Origin: Rhodanobacteraceae bacterium | GTDB lineage: Bacteria > Pseudomonadota > Gammaproteobacteria > Xanthomonadales > Rhodanobacteraceae | Assembly: GCA_012270595.1 (NCBI GenBank) | Contig: JAAXIA010000048.1 | Span: 1 to 25,823, forward strand | Direction of reading: 5' to 3' | Length of the DNA: 25,823 bases | Part shown: in pieces, positions 9,695 through 18,116 of the stretch | Layout of the letters: each line of letters begins with the position of its first letter | Position numbering within the stretch: the stretch's first letter is position 1 | Translations under genes and position numbers: made by a program | Notes under the pieces: model-generated | Seen by the model: only the letters and a program-made list of their open reading frames with translations | What the model was told of the DNA's origin: nothing | Databases searched by the model: none

Positions 9695-10096
9695 TTAACT
9701 TTGGCACAATTCTGCCATCTGCTGGGGAATGGAGCGATTGGTGTGACTGATGCGATTATATGCGCCGGCCTGCATGTAAATACAGGTGGGCTGGTAGTGC
9801 TCAATCTCAATTTCATCAAGTTGCACAAAGGCGGCAATGATGAGGAGATCGCCAACTTGTGCGCTACGTGCCGCGCTACCGTTCACGGAAATGATGCCCG
9901 AGCCTTCTTCCGCACGCAGTGCATAGGTCACAAAACGTTGGCCGCTACTCACATTCCAGGCATGGATTTGTTCGTATTCACGGATACCGGAAGCACCCAG
10001 CAAATGACTGTCAATAGCGATGGAACCTTCGTAATGTAGTTCGGCGTGGGTGACCGTTGCACGATGAATCTTCGCCTTGAGCATGTTTAATTGCAC
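9695..10096 (-). CDS. panD: Aspartate 1-decarboxylase (pyruvoyl enzyme)
   Basis: Makes beta-alanine from aspartate for pantothenate; the proenzyme self-cleaves before a Ser that becomes the pyruvoyl cofactor. I choose the GTG at 10096: AAGGAG (10109-10104) is seven bases upstream, and this start puts the cleavage pair of YEGSIAID at Gly24-Ser25 as in E. coli. The ATG at 10084 would lack any ribosome site at proper distance. [16 protein letters not shown] matches the family start, and the NGSAAR and GD elements of the barrel are present. 133 residues. It is the last gene of the pcnB-folK-panB-panC-panD run, 112 bases after panC, so it may also have its own transcript start. Confidence 0.95.
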   Translation of the reverse strand: MQLNMLKAKIHRATVTHAELHYEGSIAIDSHLLGASGIREYEQIHAWNVSSGQRFVTYALRAEEGSGIISVNGSAARSAQVGDLLIIAAFVQLDEIEIEHYQPTCIYMQAGAYNRISHTNRSIPQQMAELCQS

Positions 10097-10208
10097 GATA
10101 CCACTCCTTATTTCTCTGCGTACCAAGAGTAAAAAAATCTCAGGTAACCATACCAGATTGTCGTCCGCCAAGCTCAAAGACGCAATATCCATCCAGCAAC
10201 CATGACAA

Positions 10209-11084
10209 TCACAGGATCAGGTTGTCGATAAGACGGGTACTGCCGAGTCTGGCTGCTATTAATGCCACCAGACCTTCACGCTGATGTGGCGCCGGCTGGC
10301 AAAGATCCTGGGCACGGCGAATCACCGCGTAATCGGGCACAAAACCTGCGCACTCCAGCGCTGCTAACGCTTCTTTCTCCACCTGCGACCAAGACGGCTG
10401 CCTGGTGATGTGCTCACGCATATGCAGAAGTGTCGCATACATCTTCGGGGCCAAGGCACGTTCTTCGGGCTTGAGACACTGGTTGCGCGAGCTTAAGGCC
10501 AGGCCATCAACGGCGCGCTGAATAGGGGCCATCAGTAGCTTGACTGGCCAGAACAGATCCTGTACCAGATGTTCAATCACTTTAAACTGCTGGAAATCTT
10601 TCTGCCCGAAGACGGCCAGATCCGGCTGTACCAGATGGAACAATTTGCTGACCACCGTAGCGACGCCATCAAAAAAACCAGGGCGATGGACACCTTCGAG
10701 GATCTGACCCAGGCGCGAAGGATGTACGTTAACACGCTGAGAGGTACCCAAGGGATACATGGTGGCAACATCGGGGGCAAAGAGCAGATCACAACCGGCT
10801 TCAGCCAGGCCTTTCTGATCTTGCATCAGGCTGCGTGGATACCGATCGAAATCCTCATTCAAGCCAAACTGGATGGGATTGACGAAAATACTGACAACCA
10901 CGCGACTGGCGTGCCGCTGCGCCAGTTTTAGCAGCGCATAATGACCCGCATGCAAGTTGCCCATGGTCGGGACCAAGGCGATTGTCTGGGCCTGCGCACG
11001 CCAGTGGTCAATCGTCTTGCGCAACGCCCCCACATGACGCAGATTGTGCATGGTTCCCTGTACTGGCATGACCTGATTTGGCAT
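10209..11084 (-). CDS. panC: Pantothenate synthetase (pantoate-beta-alanine ligase)
   Basis: Condenses pantoate and beta-alanine using ATP through a pantoyl-adenylate. Motifs are [10 protein letters not shown] (39-48, the HIGH-like nucleotidyl transferase signature), [15 protein letters not shown] (pantoate and ATP contacts) and LSSRN (KMSKS equivalent). ATG 11084 has AAGGGA eight bases upstream and gives 291 residues. ATGs at 11069 and 11051 are alternatives, the last matching E. coli PanC length best. It begins 16 bases after the panB stop. Confidence 0.96.
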   Translation of the reverse strand: MPNQVMPVQGTMHNLRHVGALRKTIDHWRAQAQTIALVPTMGNLHAGHYALLKLAQRHASRVVVSIFVNPIQFGLNEDFDRYPRSLMQDQKGLAEAGCDLLFAPDVATMYPLGTSQRVNVHPSRLGQILEGVHRPGFFDGVATVVSKLFHLVQPDLAVFGQKDFQQFKVIEHLVQDLFWPVKLLMAPIQRAVDGLALSSRNQCLKPEERALAPKMYATLLHMREHITRQPSWSQVEKEALAALECAGFVPDYAVIRRAQDLCQPAPHQREGLVALIAARLGSTRLIDNLIL

Positions 11085-11100
11085 CGCGACCGTCCCTTCC

Positions 11101-11931
11101 CTAACGGGAGTAATGCTCAGGTCCCGGAAAAGTACCACTGCGCACATCGGCAGCATAGGCCTCAATGGCAGCAGTCACCGAGTCGTGTCCAAGCAGGAAA
11201 TTCTTGCTAAAACCAGGTGCTTTACCATGCGTGATACCCAGCATGTCATGCAGAACCAACACCTGACCATCGCAGTGCGGGCCGGCACCAATACCAATCA
11301 CCGGAATAGCCAACGCCTGACTGATCCGTTCACCTAAAGATGCAGGGATTCCCTCGATGACCAATATATCAGCACCGGCATCTTCCACCGCTCGCGCTTC
11401 GGTCAGCACGCGCTCTGCTGCTTCAAGTTCACGCCCTTGAAGTCGAAAACCGCCTAGTTTGTGTATGGACTGCGGAGTCAGACCAAGGTGCGCACAGACT
11501 GGAATACCGCGCGCAATCAATCCTTCAATGATTGTCAAAACATGCGCTGCCCCCCCTTCAACCTTCACCATTGCCGCACCAGCCTCGCCAACCAGACGCT
11601 TGGCAGCTTCCAGTGCATGCGACAGATCGCGGTCAGTCATGAACGGCAGATCAGCCACCAGCATGGTGGCCGAAACCCCGCGTGCAACGCTGGCGGTATG
11701 GTAAACCATGTGCTCAAGGGTGACTGGCAGCGTGTTGCTGTGGCCCTGTACCACCATACCCAGGGAATCACCCACCAGCACCACGTCGATACCCGCCACT
11801 TCGAGTTGCCGGGCAAAACTGGCATCGTAAGCGGTGAGCATCACGATTGGCTGCTTTTGAGCCTTCATGGCACGCAGTGTCAACACAGTCACCCGTTTAC
11901 GTTTAGAATTTTGCTTTTTTTTTTGGAACAC
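11101..11931 (-). CDS. panB: 3-methyl-2-oxobutanoate hydroxymethyltransferase (ketopantoate hydroxymethyltransferase)
   Basis: First committed step of pantothenate synthesis: transfers a hydroxymethyl group from methylene-THF to ketoisovalerate. A (beta/alpha)8 barrel with VGDSLGM (metal-binding Asp), the catalytic Glu in VIEGIP, and IGIGAGPHCDGQ. The core LTLRAMKAQKQPIVMLTAYD fits the family N-terminus. The start is uncertain. The open frame begins at GTG 11931 with a Shine-Dalgarno-like AAGG almost touching it and a Lys-rich leader coded by ten A residues; GTG 11892 would remove that leader. 88 bases separate it from folK. Confidence 0.95.
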   Translation of the reverse strand: MFQKKKQNSKRKRVTVLTLRAMKAQKQPIVMLTAYDASFARQLEVAGIDVVLVGDSLGMVVQGHSNTLPVTLEHMVYHTASVARGVSATMLVADLPFMTDRDLSHALEAAKRLVGEAGAAMVKVEGGAAHVLTIIEGLIARGIPVCAHLGLTPQSIHKLGGFRLQGRELEAAERVLTEARAVEDAGADILVIEGIPASLGERISQALAIPVIGIGAGPHCDGQVLVLHDMLGITHGKAPGFSKNFLLGHDSVTAAIEAYAADVRSGTFPGPEHYSR

Positions 11932-12019
11932 CTTAATTAGCTCTCATTGGCTCTCGGCTTTGCAGTTTTTACCTTGAGGTTTGAAACATGTGTCCTTTCA
12001 AGTCTATCGCCAGCATGGT

Positions 12020-12508
12020 TTAAGGCAATATCTCACAACCACTTGCGTCAAGCCGCGCCAGCAATGCATCTGCCCGACCTTGCGCGGGTAGTTCAAGGTC
12101 GGGAGCAAGATCACAAAGCGGCAGCAGTGCGAATGCACGCTGGGCTACACGCGGATGCGGCAGATGCAATCGGGCATCAATCAGGCGTATGCCAGGTATA
12201 TGCAATATATCGAGATCCAGCGTTCGTGGACCCCATGGTCTGCTATGTCGTATACGTCCAAAACGGCGCTCGATGGCAAGTAGCGCATCAAGCAAAACGT
12301 GTGGTGACAGCACAGTGTCCAACAAAGCAACGGCATTCACAAATGCTGGTTGCTCCAGATCCCCCCAAGGCGGTGTTCGATACAGGCGGGAACGCGCTCC
12401 CAGGCGGGTAAAAGGCAGCTGTGCCAGCGCATCAAAGGCAGAAAGCACCTGTTGCCGTGAGTTACCAAGGTTACTTCCCAATGCAACATAAGCTGACAAC
12501 ACAGGCAT
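12020..12508 (-). CDS. folK: 6-hydroxymethyl-7,8-dihydropterin pyrophosphokinase (HPPK)
   Basis: Transfers pyrophosphate from ATP to hydroxymethyl-dihydropterin in folate synthesis. 162 residues, the usual bacterial size. Signatures are ALGSNLGN (about 9-16) and RPWGPRTLDLDIL, whose Asp residues bind the two Mg ions. The start overlaps the pcnB stop by one base (TGATG), so translation is probably coupled. The pcnB-folK-pan order is common in gammaproteobacteria and links folate and pantothenate synthesis; PanB uses a folate cofactor. Confidence 0.96.
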   Translation of the reverse strand: MPVLSAYVALGSNLGNSRQQVLSAFDALAQLPFTRLGARSRLYRTPPWGDLEQPAFVNAVALLDTVLSPHVLLDALLAIERRFGRIRHSRPWGPRTLDLDILHIPGIRLIDARLHLPHPRVAQRAFALLPLCDLAPDLELPAQGRADALLARLDASGCEILP

Positions 12509-13860
12509 CAGCTATTCACACGATGCCGGCACCGCCGATGTGGCGCTGGCACACCAGCGGTATCGTCTACCTGCACAACAGGAGCATTGTCATGCCTGGA
12601 CAGAGCCTTGGCCAGAAGGTTGCGCGGCAGTTGCTGGGCATGTGTCCACCACTGGCCCAGTTCACACATCTGCGGCGATTCGTGCCTGCGGAGCAGAAGA
12701 AAATCAAAGGCGGCACGAAAGCGTGGATGACTCAGCAAACGCAATACCTTGTTTTTCTGGAATTGTTCAAAACGCGGCTGCAATAACCAGATATCCTCCA
12801 CGGTGAAAATAAACCGGCGCGGAATTGCCACCCGCTGACACTGCTCGGCCAGCACCTTTCTGAACGCGCGGCTCCAGGCGTCGCTATGGTCCTTGCCCTG
12901 CCCCATCCACAATAGCGCCTGCTTACGCACTTCACCCCATAACAAAACGGCGAATAAAAAGGCTGGCGTCACTGACTTGCCTTCAAGCACACGCCGATCA
13001 GTGCTGGCCAGTCCCGTTTCAATCAATGCGCGTAAGGCCGCATCACCACGTTGCAGAGCACGTGCGGTGGCCGGAAACAAAAACGCCAGTAGATCATGGT
13101 GTTCCAACAGATGAAAACTCTTTAAGCCGTCACCGAGCAAGAACATCTTCAGTGACTCATCAAACAACCGTGCCGGCGCGACTTCGGTCAACTTCGGACC
13201 CAGCCCGGCAAAGGGGCGTGCAGCCGCCGCGTCAATACGAAAATCCAGTTTGGCAGCCAGCCGCACCGCGCGCAGCATGCGCACAGGGTCTTCACGATAA
13301 CGGATAACCGGATCGCCAATCAGACGCAATACCCGGTTTTCCAGATCCTGCATGCCACCGGCATAGTCCCGCAGCGAAAAATTACTAATATCGTAATATA
13401 GCGCATTCACGCGGAAGTCACGCCGCTGAGCATCTTCTTCGATGCTACCCCATACGTTGTCACGCAGGATACGGCCATCGACGATGTGGGAATTACGCGC
13501 ATCGGCATCATCATCCTGATGGCTACCACGAAAGGTAGCGACCTCAATGATCTCCGATCCACATAACACATGCGCCAGTCGAAAACGTCGGCCAATGAGA
13601 CGGCAATGGCCAAACAGCTCTTTCACTTCCTCCGGCGTCGCGTTGGTGGCAACATCAAAGTCCTTGGGTTTGCCTCCAAGTAACAGGTCACGCACTGCAC
13701 CGCCAACCAGGAATGCATCGTGACCGGCTTTGTTCAGCCGGTAGAGCACATGCAAGGCTGCCTTGCTGATATGTTTACGGGAAAGTACGTGTTGCTCGCG
13801 TTCGATGACACGCAACGCAGGTACCACTTCTGTCCTTGCTTTCAAATTCAAATTATCCAT
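12508..13860 (-). CDS. pcnB: Poly(A) polymerase I
   Basis: Adds 3' poly(A) tails that promote RNA decay. 450 residues from ATG 13860; the frame is open to GTG 13893. Class II nucleotidyltransferase features are LVGGAVRDLLLGGKPKDFDV (51-70) with the catalytic DFD at 67-69, NATPEEV, and RRFRLAHV, which distinguishes PcnB from the related CCA-adding enzyme. RVIEREQHVLSRKHIS matches the E. coli N-terminal pattern. The C-terminus is shorter and less basic than in E. coli. First gene of the pan run. Confidence 0.95.
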   Translation of the reverse strand: MDNLNLKARTEVVPALRVIEREQHVLSRKHISKAALHVLYRLNKAGHDAFLVGGAVRDLLLGGKPKDFDVATNATPEEVKELFGHCRLIGRRFRLAHVLCGSEIIEVATFRGSHQDDDADARNSHIVDGRILRDNVWGSIEEDAQRRDFRVNALYYDISNFSLRDYAGGMQDLENRVLRLIGDPVIRYREDPVRMLRAVRLAAKLDFRIDAAAARPFAGLGPKLTEVAPARLFDESLKMFLLGDGLKSFHLLEHHDLLAFLFPATARALQRGDAALRALIETGLASTDRRVLEGKSVTPAFLFAVLLWGEVRKQALLWMGQGKDHSDAWSRAFRKVLAEQCQRVAIPRRFIFTVEDIWLLQPRFEQFQKNKVLRLLSHPRFRAAFDFLLLRRHESPQMCELGQWWTHAQQLPRNLLAKALSRHDNAPVVQVDDTAGVPAPHRRCRHRVNS

Positions 13861-14003
13861 AATCTTTCTGGGTGTGCCTGCCAATGAACCCACTCAATGA
13901 CAAATAGGGCTTACATCGCACAGGACAATAAGGAATGGTTTTGCATCGGAGCAAAGCAGACCGTGTACACCACTCATCATCACCACAAAGAACACTTAAG
14001 GCA

Positions 14004-14031
14004 TTGCCAGAAAAAACTGTTGCGCTATAGT
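14004..14031 (+). promoter_or_regulatory. Sigma-70 promoter for tRNA-Glu
   Basis: TTGCCA (14004-14009), a 16-base spacer and TATAGT (14026-14031), ending 20 bases before the tRNA. A small palindrome GCGCTA-TAG-TAGCGC (14022-14036) overlaps the -10. Confidence 0.75.
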
Positions 14032-14051
14032 AGCGCATCTGGTCCTGTTAT

Positions 14052-14127
14052 GCTCCCATCGTCTAGAGGCCCAGGACGCCGCCCTCTCAAGGCGGAAACA
14101 CGAGTTCGAACCTCGTTGGGAGCGCCA
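14052..14127 (+). tRNA. tRNA-Glu (anticodon CTC), CCA encoded
   Basis: Acceptor arm GCTCCCA pairs with TGGGAGC; discriminator G then CCA at 14125-14127. The anticodon stem CCGCC/GGCGG encloses CTCTCAA, so the anticodon is CTC (reads GAG). The T loop has TTCGAAC. Its identity as Glu follows from the anticodon. Confidence 0.96.
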
Positions 14128-14166
14128 TCACGCTGTTTATTTTATATTTAAAATAGAGTCGTCATC

Positions 14167-14490
14167 ATGACTTTTGTCGTCACTGACAATTGCATCAAAT
14201 GCAAGTATACCGACTGTGTTGAGGTCTGTCCGGTAGATGCTTTCCACGAAGGACCGAACTTCCTGGCAATTGATCCAGATGAGTGCATTGATTGTGCACT
14301 GTGCGAACCAGAATGCCCAGCCAATGCCATCTATCCGGAAGATGATGTTCCCGCTGGACAGGAGGCTTTTCTGGCACTGAACGTCGAGCTGGCCAAAACC
14401 TGGCCGGTGATTACCGAACGGAAAGACGCTCCGGTCGATGCCCACGACTGGGATGGCAAGTCAGACAAGCTCGCGCTGCTTGAACGCTAG
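14167..14490 (+). CDS. fdxA: 7Fe-8S ferredoxin, FdxA/Azotobacter FdI type
   Basis: A 107-residue electron carrier that follows Azotobacter ferredoxin I almost residue by residue in its first 50 positions. Predicted ligands are Cys9, Cys17 and Cys50 for the [3Fe-4S] cluster and Cys21, Cys40, Cys43 and Cys46 for the [4Fe-4S] cluster. Cys12 is the extra conserved Cys. Position 25 is Ala where FdI has a free Cys next to the 4Fe cluster. The helical C-terminal part ending in [14 protein letters not shown] is complete. Its partner enzymes are not in the window. Confidence 0.95.
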   Translation: MTFVVTDNCIKCKYTDCVEVCPVDAFHEGPNFLAIDPDECIDCALCEPECPANAIYPEDDVPAGQEAFLALNVELAKTWPVITERKDAPVDAHDWDGKSDKLALLER

Positions 14491-14518
14491 ACTGACTGCC
14501 CGCATCCTTGCCGGCACC

Positions 14519-14743
14519 TTAATATCCGCTGGCATGTGGGAGCGATTTCCTCGGGCCTGGCACTGGAATCACCAATGCATCGGTTGCCGCTGGCCTGTCC
14601 AGGCCAGGTGGAATCTGTAAAGGGCTTTCTTGCCGCACCTGTTTCCAGGCATCAGAGGAATGCACGTTAGCACAACCGGAAAGCAGCCCCACATTGAGCA
14701 ACACAAGGACCCATTGCAGAAGGACACGCAAAGAGTTTTTCAT
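14519..14743 (-). CDS. Small lipoprotein resembling the N-terminal tail of BamC
   Basis: 74 residues. A signal peptide with hydrophobic core VLLQWVLVLLNVGLLSGC gives a lipobox LSGC, so the mature protein starts at Cys24 and should be lipid-anchored. The segment PLQIPPGLDRPAATDALVIPVP resembles the flexible tail of BamC (E. coli PLAELHAPAGM...DYAIPV) that docks on BamD in the outer-membrane protein assembly machine. Both folded BamC domains are missing, and the gene sits two genes after dapA, where E. coli has bamC (nlpB/dapX). It could be a minimal BamC, a decayed one, or an unrelated lipoprotein. The start ATG has AGGT directly before it, so initiation strength is unclear. Confidence 0.65.
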   Translation of the reverse strand: MKNSLRVLLQWVLVLLNVGLLSGCANVHSSDAWKQVRQESPLQIPPGLDRPAATDALVIPVPGPRKSLPHASGY

Positions 14744-14760
14744 ACCTCAAGTTCCGACGG

Positions 14761-14801
14761 AAAGTATATCAATATGTTTGCTAAAGTATATCAATATGTT
14801 T
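14761..14801. repeat. Two 19-bp direct repeats, 22-bp period, upstream of the small lipoprotein
   Basis: aaagtatatcaatatgttt occurs exactly at 14761-14779 and 14783-14801. On the minus strand each copy contains TTGATA and TATACT, which resemble promoter hexamers. The 22-base spacing is two DNA turns, so tandem binding sites or a duplicated promoter are possible. Confidence 0.85.
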
Positions 14802-14827
14802 ACTTTTTTGCATACCTAACTTTAAGT

Positions 14828-14845
14828 TAAATGCACATGCATTTA
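14828..14845. repeat. AT-rich palindrome at the end of the second lipoprotein gene
   Basis: TAAATGCA-CA-TGCATTTA is a perfect 8-bp inverted repeat. It covers the stop codon of the 14843-14983 gene and lies just upstream (minus strand) of the direct repeats. It may be an operator for the next gene; a weak hairpin is also possible. Confidence 0.6.
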
Positions 14846-14983
14846 CAGTTTTTGTGCAGGTTGCAGGGGCGTCCATGTCGGCCTGATCGTTCTTGATGGG
14901 TGCATAATGACACAACCGGCAAGTAGTCCGACCATAAGCAGAACAAGTACGGGAAGCACCATGGTGCGCAAGTTTCGTTTCAT
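14843..14983 (-). CDS. Very small lipoprotein, paralogue of the 14519-14743 product
   Basis: 46 residues from the ATG at 14983. Positively charged start MKRNLR, hydrophobic core, and lipobox LAGC (Cys24), leaving a mature tail of only 23 residues that ends WTPLQPAQKL. The signal region matches the neighbour at many positions (MK..LR, VLVLL.VGLL.GC, then H.S), and both have Cys at residue 24, so they look like a tandem duplication. PLQ.P in the tail is also shared. The gene lies 47 bases after dapA. It could be a small functional lipoprotein like entericidin-type peptides, or a remnant of bamC. Confidence 0.55.
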   Translation of the reverse strand: MKRNLRTMVLPVLVLLMVGLLAGCVIMHPSRTIRPTWTPLQPAQKL

Positions 14984-15030
14984 CTTCAGAAATTCCATCA
15001 ATTGTCTATAAAAACAAGGTTTATTGAGCA

Positions 15031-15915
15031 CTATCTGCAAATAGGTGCCAGCTTTCCCAGTGCTGTATATAACTGCTCTCGCGCAGGGCCTTCTTGCAGT
15101 GCCAGCATGGGTAAGCGCAAGCTTTCCGAGGTCAAGCCAAGGGCAAGTAAACCAGCCTTGACGGCAATGGGATTCGGTGCGCATTCCAGTGCACACAACA
15201 GCGGTTCCAGTGCTGCCTGACAGCGCGCTGTCGCGTTCTTGTCGCCCTTCGTGGCCGCGTCACACAGGGCGCGGAAACACTTAGGCACCAGGTTGGCAAC
15301 CACCGATACCGTACCGCCAGCACCAGCCAGCATAGCCTCTCCAGCCGTCGCGTCATCACCGGACAAATACACAAAATCCGGCCCGGCAAGTGCCGCTAGT
15401 GCACGGATACGCTCAAGATTTTTACACGCATCCTTGATACCAATAATGGCCTGATGCGCGCGCAGTCGCGCTACGGTATCCGGTAGCATATCGCAAGCAC
15501 TACGCAATGGTACGTTGTAAAGCAACAGCGGCAAGCCACCATGTTCAGCAATTTCAAGAAAGTGCCGATACAGACCTTCCTGGCTTGGACGCACATAATA
15601 GGGCACCACGACCAATGCAGCGTCGGCACCAAGCTCGCACGCACGGCGCGTGCGGCGCACGGTTTTGCTGGTAGCTGCCTGGCCGGTACCAGCCACCACC
15701 GGCACCCGCCCAGCCACCCGCTCCAGCGCATAGGTCAGTAAACGGTCAAACTCATCGCGCTCGAGCATATGCGCTTCACCGGTAGAACCAGCCACAACCA
15801 AAGCCTGCGTACCATTGTCGATCTGCGCATCAATCATGCGCCCAAAGGCCACCAGATCAAGCGAACCATCGGGGTGAAATGGAGTTGCCAGAGCACAAAT
15901 GCTACCGCGTATCAT
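15031..15915 (-). CDS. dapA: 4-hydroxy-tetrahydrodipicolinate synthase
   Basis: Condenses pyruvate with aspartate semialdehyde in lysine/diaminopimelate synthesis. 294 residues from ATG 15915, close to E. coli DapA (292); an ATG three bases earlier is possible. Visible are GSICALATPF at the N-terminus, VPYYVRPSQEGLYRHF, the catalytic Tyr in LLYNVP, Arg in PLRSACD (substrate carboxylate), Schiff-base Lys in IGIKDA, and LSGDDA. The proton-relay pair Thr44-Thr45 of E. coli is Ser44-Thr45 here (GSTGEA). Two tiny lipoprotein genes follow on the same strand. Transcribed divergently from the peroxiredoxin gene across about 250 bases. Confidence 0.96.
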   Translation of the reverse strand: MIRGSICALATPFHPDGSLDLVAFGRMIDAQIDNGTQALVVAGSTGEAHMLERDEFDRLLTYALERVAGRVPVVAGTGQAATSKTVRRTRRACELGADAALVVVPYYVRPSQEGLYRHFLEIAEHGGLPLLLYNVPLRSACDMLPDTVARLRAHQAIIGIKDACKNLERIRALAALAGPDFVYLSGDDATAGEAMLAGAGGTVSVVANLVPKCFRALCDAATKGDKNATARCQAALEPLLCALECAPNPIAVKAGLLALGLTSESLRLPMLALQEGPAREQLYTALGKLAPICR

Positions 15916-16172
15916 CATTGCATTTTCCGTATGATCATTGCGTTTTATGCGTAAATCCAGGCGCCTCATGATACTTTACTTTGACTGCCATGCGCTGCGC
16001 GGCAAGGGCAAGTGCTACTGCCAGATAAGGGAAAGGCTCAAAAAGTCGCAGGGAGCCTTAAATTAAATAGAGAAACGGGGAAATAAAGCGAAACAATCTC
16101 TAAATACTTCATCTGCGCTAGTCTTTCCATCCTGCCATTGCCAAACACCTGCAATGTTTTTTGGAGAATTCC

Positions 16173-16652
16173 ATGACCAGCAACGCAGAGACAATCATCG
16201 CCATAGGCAAACCTCTTCCTTCCCTTGTCGGCACTGCCGGTGATAACACCACACTGAAGCTTTCTGACCTCAAGGGTCAATGGGTCGTGGTGTATTTCTA
16301 CCCCAGAGATGCCACCCCGGGATGTTCCAGGGAAGCCCAGGATTTTCGTGACCTTCATCCTGAGTTCATCAAGCGCAAAGCCACCATCATTGGCGTTTCA
16401 CGCGATTCAGTGGCTTCCCACGCCCGATTTGCAGCCAAATACGCATTGCCATTCCCGCTACTTTCCGATGTGAACGAGCACTGGTGCAAGACTTTCGACG
16501 TAATCCAGGAAAAAGTACTCTATGGCAAACGCCACCTGGGTATCGTGCGCAGCACCTTTTTGATCGCTCCAGACGGCAAGCTCATCGCCCAATGGCGTGG
16601 TGTAAAAGTCCCAGGTCACGCCCAAGCCGTACTGGATGCCATTGCACCTTGA
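16173..16652 (+). CDS. bcp: Peroxiredoxin of the PrxQ/Bcp family, no resolving Cys at the usual place
   Basis: Thiol peroxidase that reduces hydrogen peroxide and organic peroxides. 159 residues; ATG 16173 is chosen because GGAG lies six bases upstream. YFYPRDATPGCSREAQDFRD carries the peroxidatic Cys51. The second Cys five residues later in classical Bcp is Gln56 here, so it is either a 1-Cys enzyme or uses Cys105 (HWCKTF) instead. EKVLYGKRHLGIVRSTFLI is the family's C-terminal signature. phoH follows 74 bases downstream on the same strand. Confidence 0.93.
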   Translation: MTSNAETIIAIGKPLPSLVGTAGDNTTLKLSDLKGQWVVVYFYPRDATPGCSREAQDFRDLHPEFIKRKATIIGVSRDSVASHARFAAKYALPFPLLSDVNEHWCKTFDVIQEKVLYGKRHLGIVRSTFLIAPDGKLIAQWRGVKVPGHAQAVLDAIAP

Positions 16653-16726
16653 ATAAACGCTGTCATCACCTACCCTGATCAAACGGCTTGCCACGCCTTT
16701 CCTGTCACGCGAGGTTTCTTTCACTT

Positions 16727-18103
16727 ATGACTCGAAACAAGCGTATTTACGCACTGGATACCAACGTTCTACTGCATGATCCGACTGCGCTGTTCCGTTT
16801 TGAAGAACATGATGTTTTCATTCCAATGACCGTACTTGAGGAACTGGACAACAGAAAACAGGGTGTTTCGGAAATTTCGCGCAACGGGCGCCAGATCAGC
16901 CGCTTTCTCAGCGAGCTGATTGAGCATGGTAAGACCAATGGCATTCGCGATGGGCTGGAACTGGCTAAAGCACAAGGCGTGCCTATGGCGCGTAGCGCAA
17001 CAGGTCGATTGTATTTCCAGCAGAGCACCAGCAATAATAACGGCAAGGGAGATAACCTGATTCTGGCCGCAGTGGTTGAACTGCGCGATACTCATCCCAA
17101 ACAGGAAGTCGTGCTGGTCAGCAAGGACATCAACCTGCGCATCAAGGCCAGGATCTACGGTCTGCAAGCAGAGGATTACGAAAACGATCGCGCACTGGAC
17201 GACTTCGCGTTACTGTTTACCGGTACCGCTTCCCTGCCGGCCCATTTCTGGGAGCAGCATCCCGAGGTATGCTCGTGGAGCGAGCACGGCAATACCTACT
17301 ACCGAATCAATCGCCATGCGCAGGAAAACTGGTACCCCAACCAGTGCCTGTTCCTCCCTGGTGAAAATAGTGTGGAACTGCGTGTACTCAGGGCGGAGGA
17401 GAAGCACGCCACCTTGGTGCTGCTGAACGATCACAGCCACCCTAACCACCATGTGTGGGGCATCGCCGCGCGTAATCGCGAGCAGAATTTCGCCTTGAAT
17501 CTGCTCATGGACACCAACGTGGATTTTATCACCCTGCTCGGCACTGCCGGCACGGGCAAAACCTTGCTGACTCTAGCCGCTGGACTGGCCCAGGTCATGG
17601 ATCAGCAACGCTACCACGAAGTCATCATGACCCGCGCTACCGTCGCAGTGGGTGAAGACATCGGTTTTTTGCCCGGCACCGAGGAAGAAAAGATGACGCC
17701 GTGGATGGGTGCCCTCACCGATAACCTTGAGGTACTGGCACATCCCGAGGAAGGCGGCTCATGGGGCCGTCAGGCAACTAATGACCTGCTGGCTTCACGT
17801 ATTAAGATACGCTCACTGGGTTTTATGCGTGGACGCACCTTTCTCAACCGTTATCTGATCCTCGACGAAGCCCAAAATCTCACGCCCAAGCAACTTAAAA
17901 CCCTCATTACCCGCGCCGGCCCCGGAACCAAGATCGTCTGCCTTGGTAATGTGGAACAGATCGACACGCCCTATCTCACCGAAACCAATTCCGGCCTTAC
18001 CTACGCGGTAGACCGCTTCAAGCATTGGGAGCACTCGGCACACATCACCCTGCGTCGCGGTGAGCGTTCACGCCTGGCCGATTTCGCTTCGGAGGCTTTA
18101 TAG
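16727..18103 (+). CDS. PIN-PhoH fusion ATPase (PhoH2 type)
   Basis: 458 residues. The N-terminal PIN nuclease domain (about 5-150) has [18 protein letters not shown] and [12 protein letters not shown], which supply acidic metal-binding residues. The C-terminal PhoH ATPase has Walker [13 protein letters not shown] (near 270), the motif [21 protein letters not shown], and Walker [23 protein letters not shown] (near 377). PhoH2 proteins are reported RNA helicase/RNases in mycobacteria; that activity is inferred here. ATG 16727 follows GAGG; longer upstream starts are unlikely. thiD begins 13 bases downstream. Confidence 0.93.
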   Translation: MTRNKRIYALDTNVLLHDPTALFRFEEHDVFIPMTVLEELDNRKQGVSEISRNGRQISRFLSELIEHGKTNGIRDGLELAKAQGVPMARSATGRLYFQQSTSNNNGKGDNLILAAVVELRDTHPKQEVVLVSKDINLRIKARIYGLQAEDYENDRALDDFALLFTGTASLPAHFWEQHPEVCSWSEHGNTYYRINRHAQENWYPNQCLFLPGENSVELRVLRAEEKHATLVLLNDHSHPNHHVWGIAARNREQNFALNLLMDTNVDFITLLGTAGTGKTLLTLAAGLAQVMDQQRYHEVIMTRATVAVGEDIGFLPGTEEEKMTPWMGALTDNLEVLAHPEEGGSWGRQATNDLLASRIKIRSLGFMRGRTFLNRYLILDEAQNLTPKQLKTLITRAGPGTKIVCLGNVEQIDTPYLTETNSGLTYAVDRFKHWEHSAHITLRRGERSRLADFASEAL

Positions 18104-18116
18104 CCGGATTGCTCTC

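Noticed and set aside
15919..16172. Lysine riboswitch upstream of dapA
   Set aside because: The 254-base divergent spacer shows no recognisable multi-helix aptamer pattern, and lysine riboswitches are not typical before gammaproteobacterial dapA.
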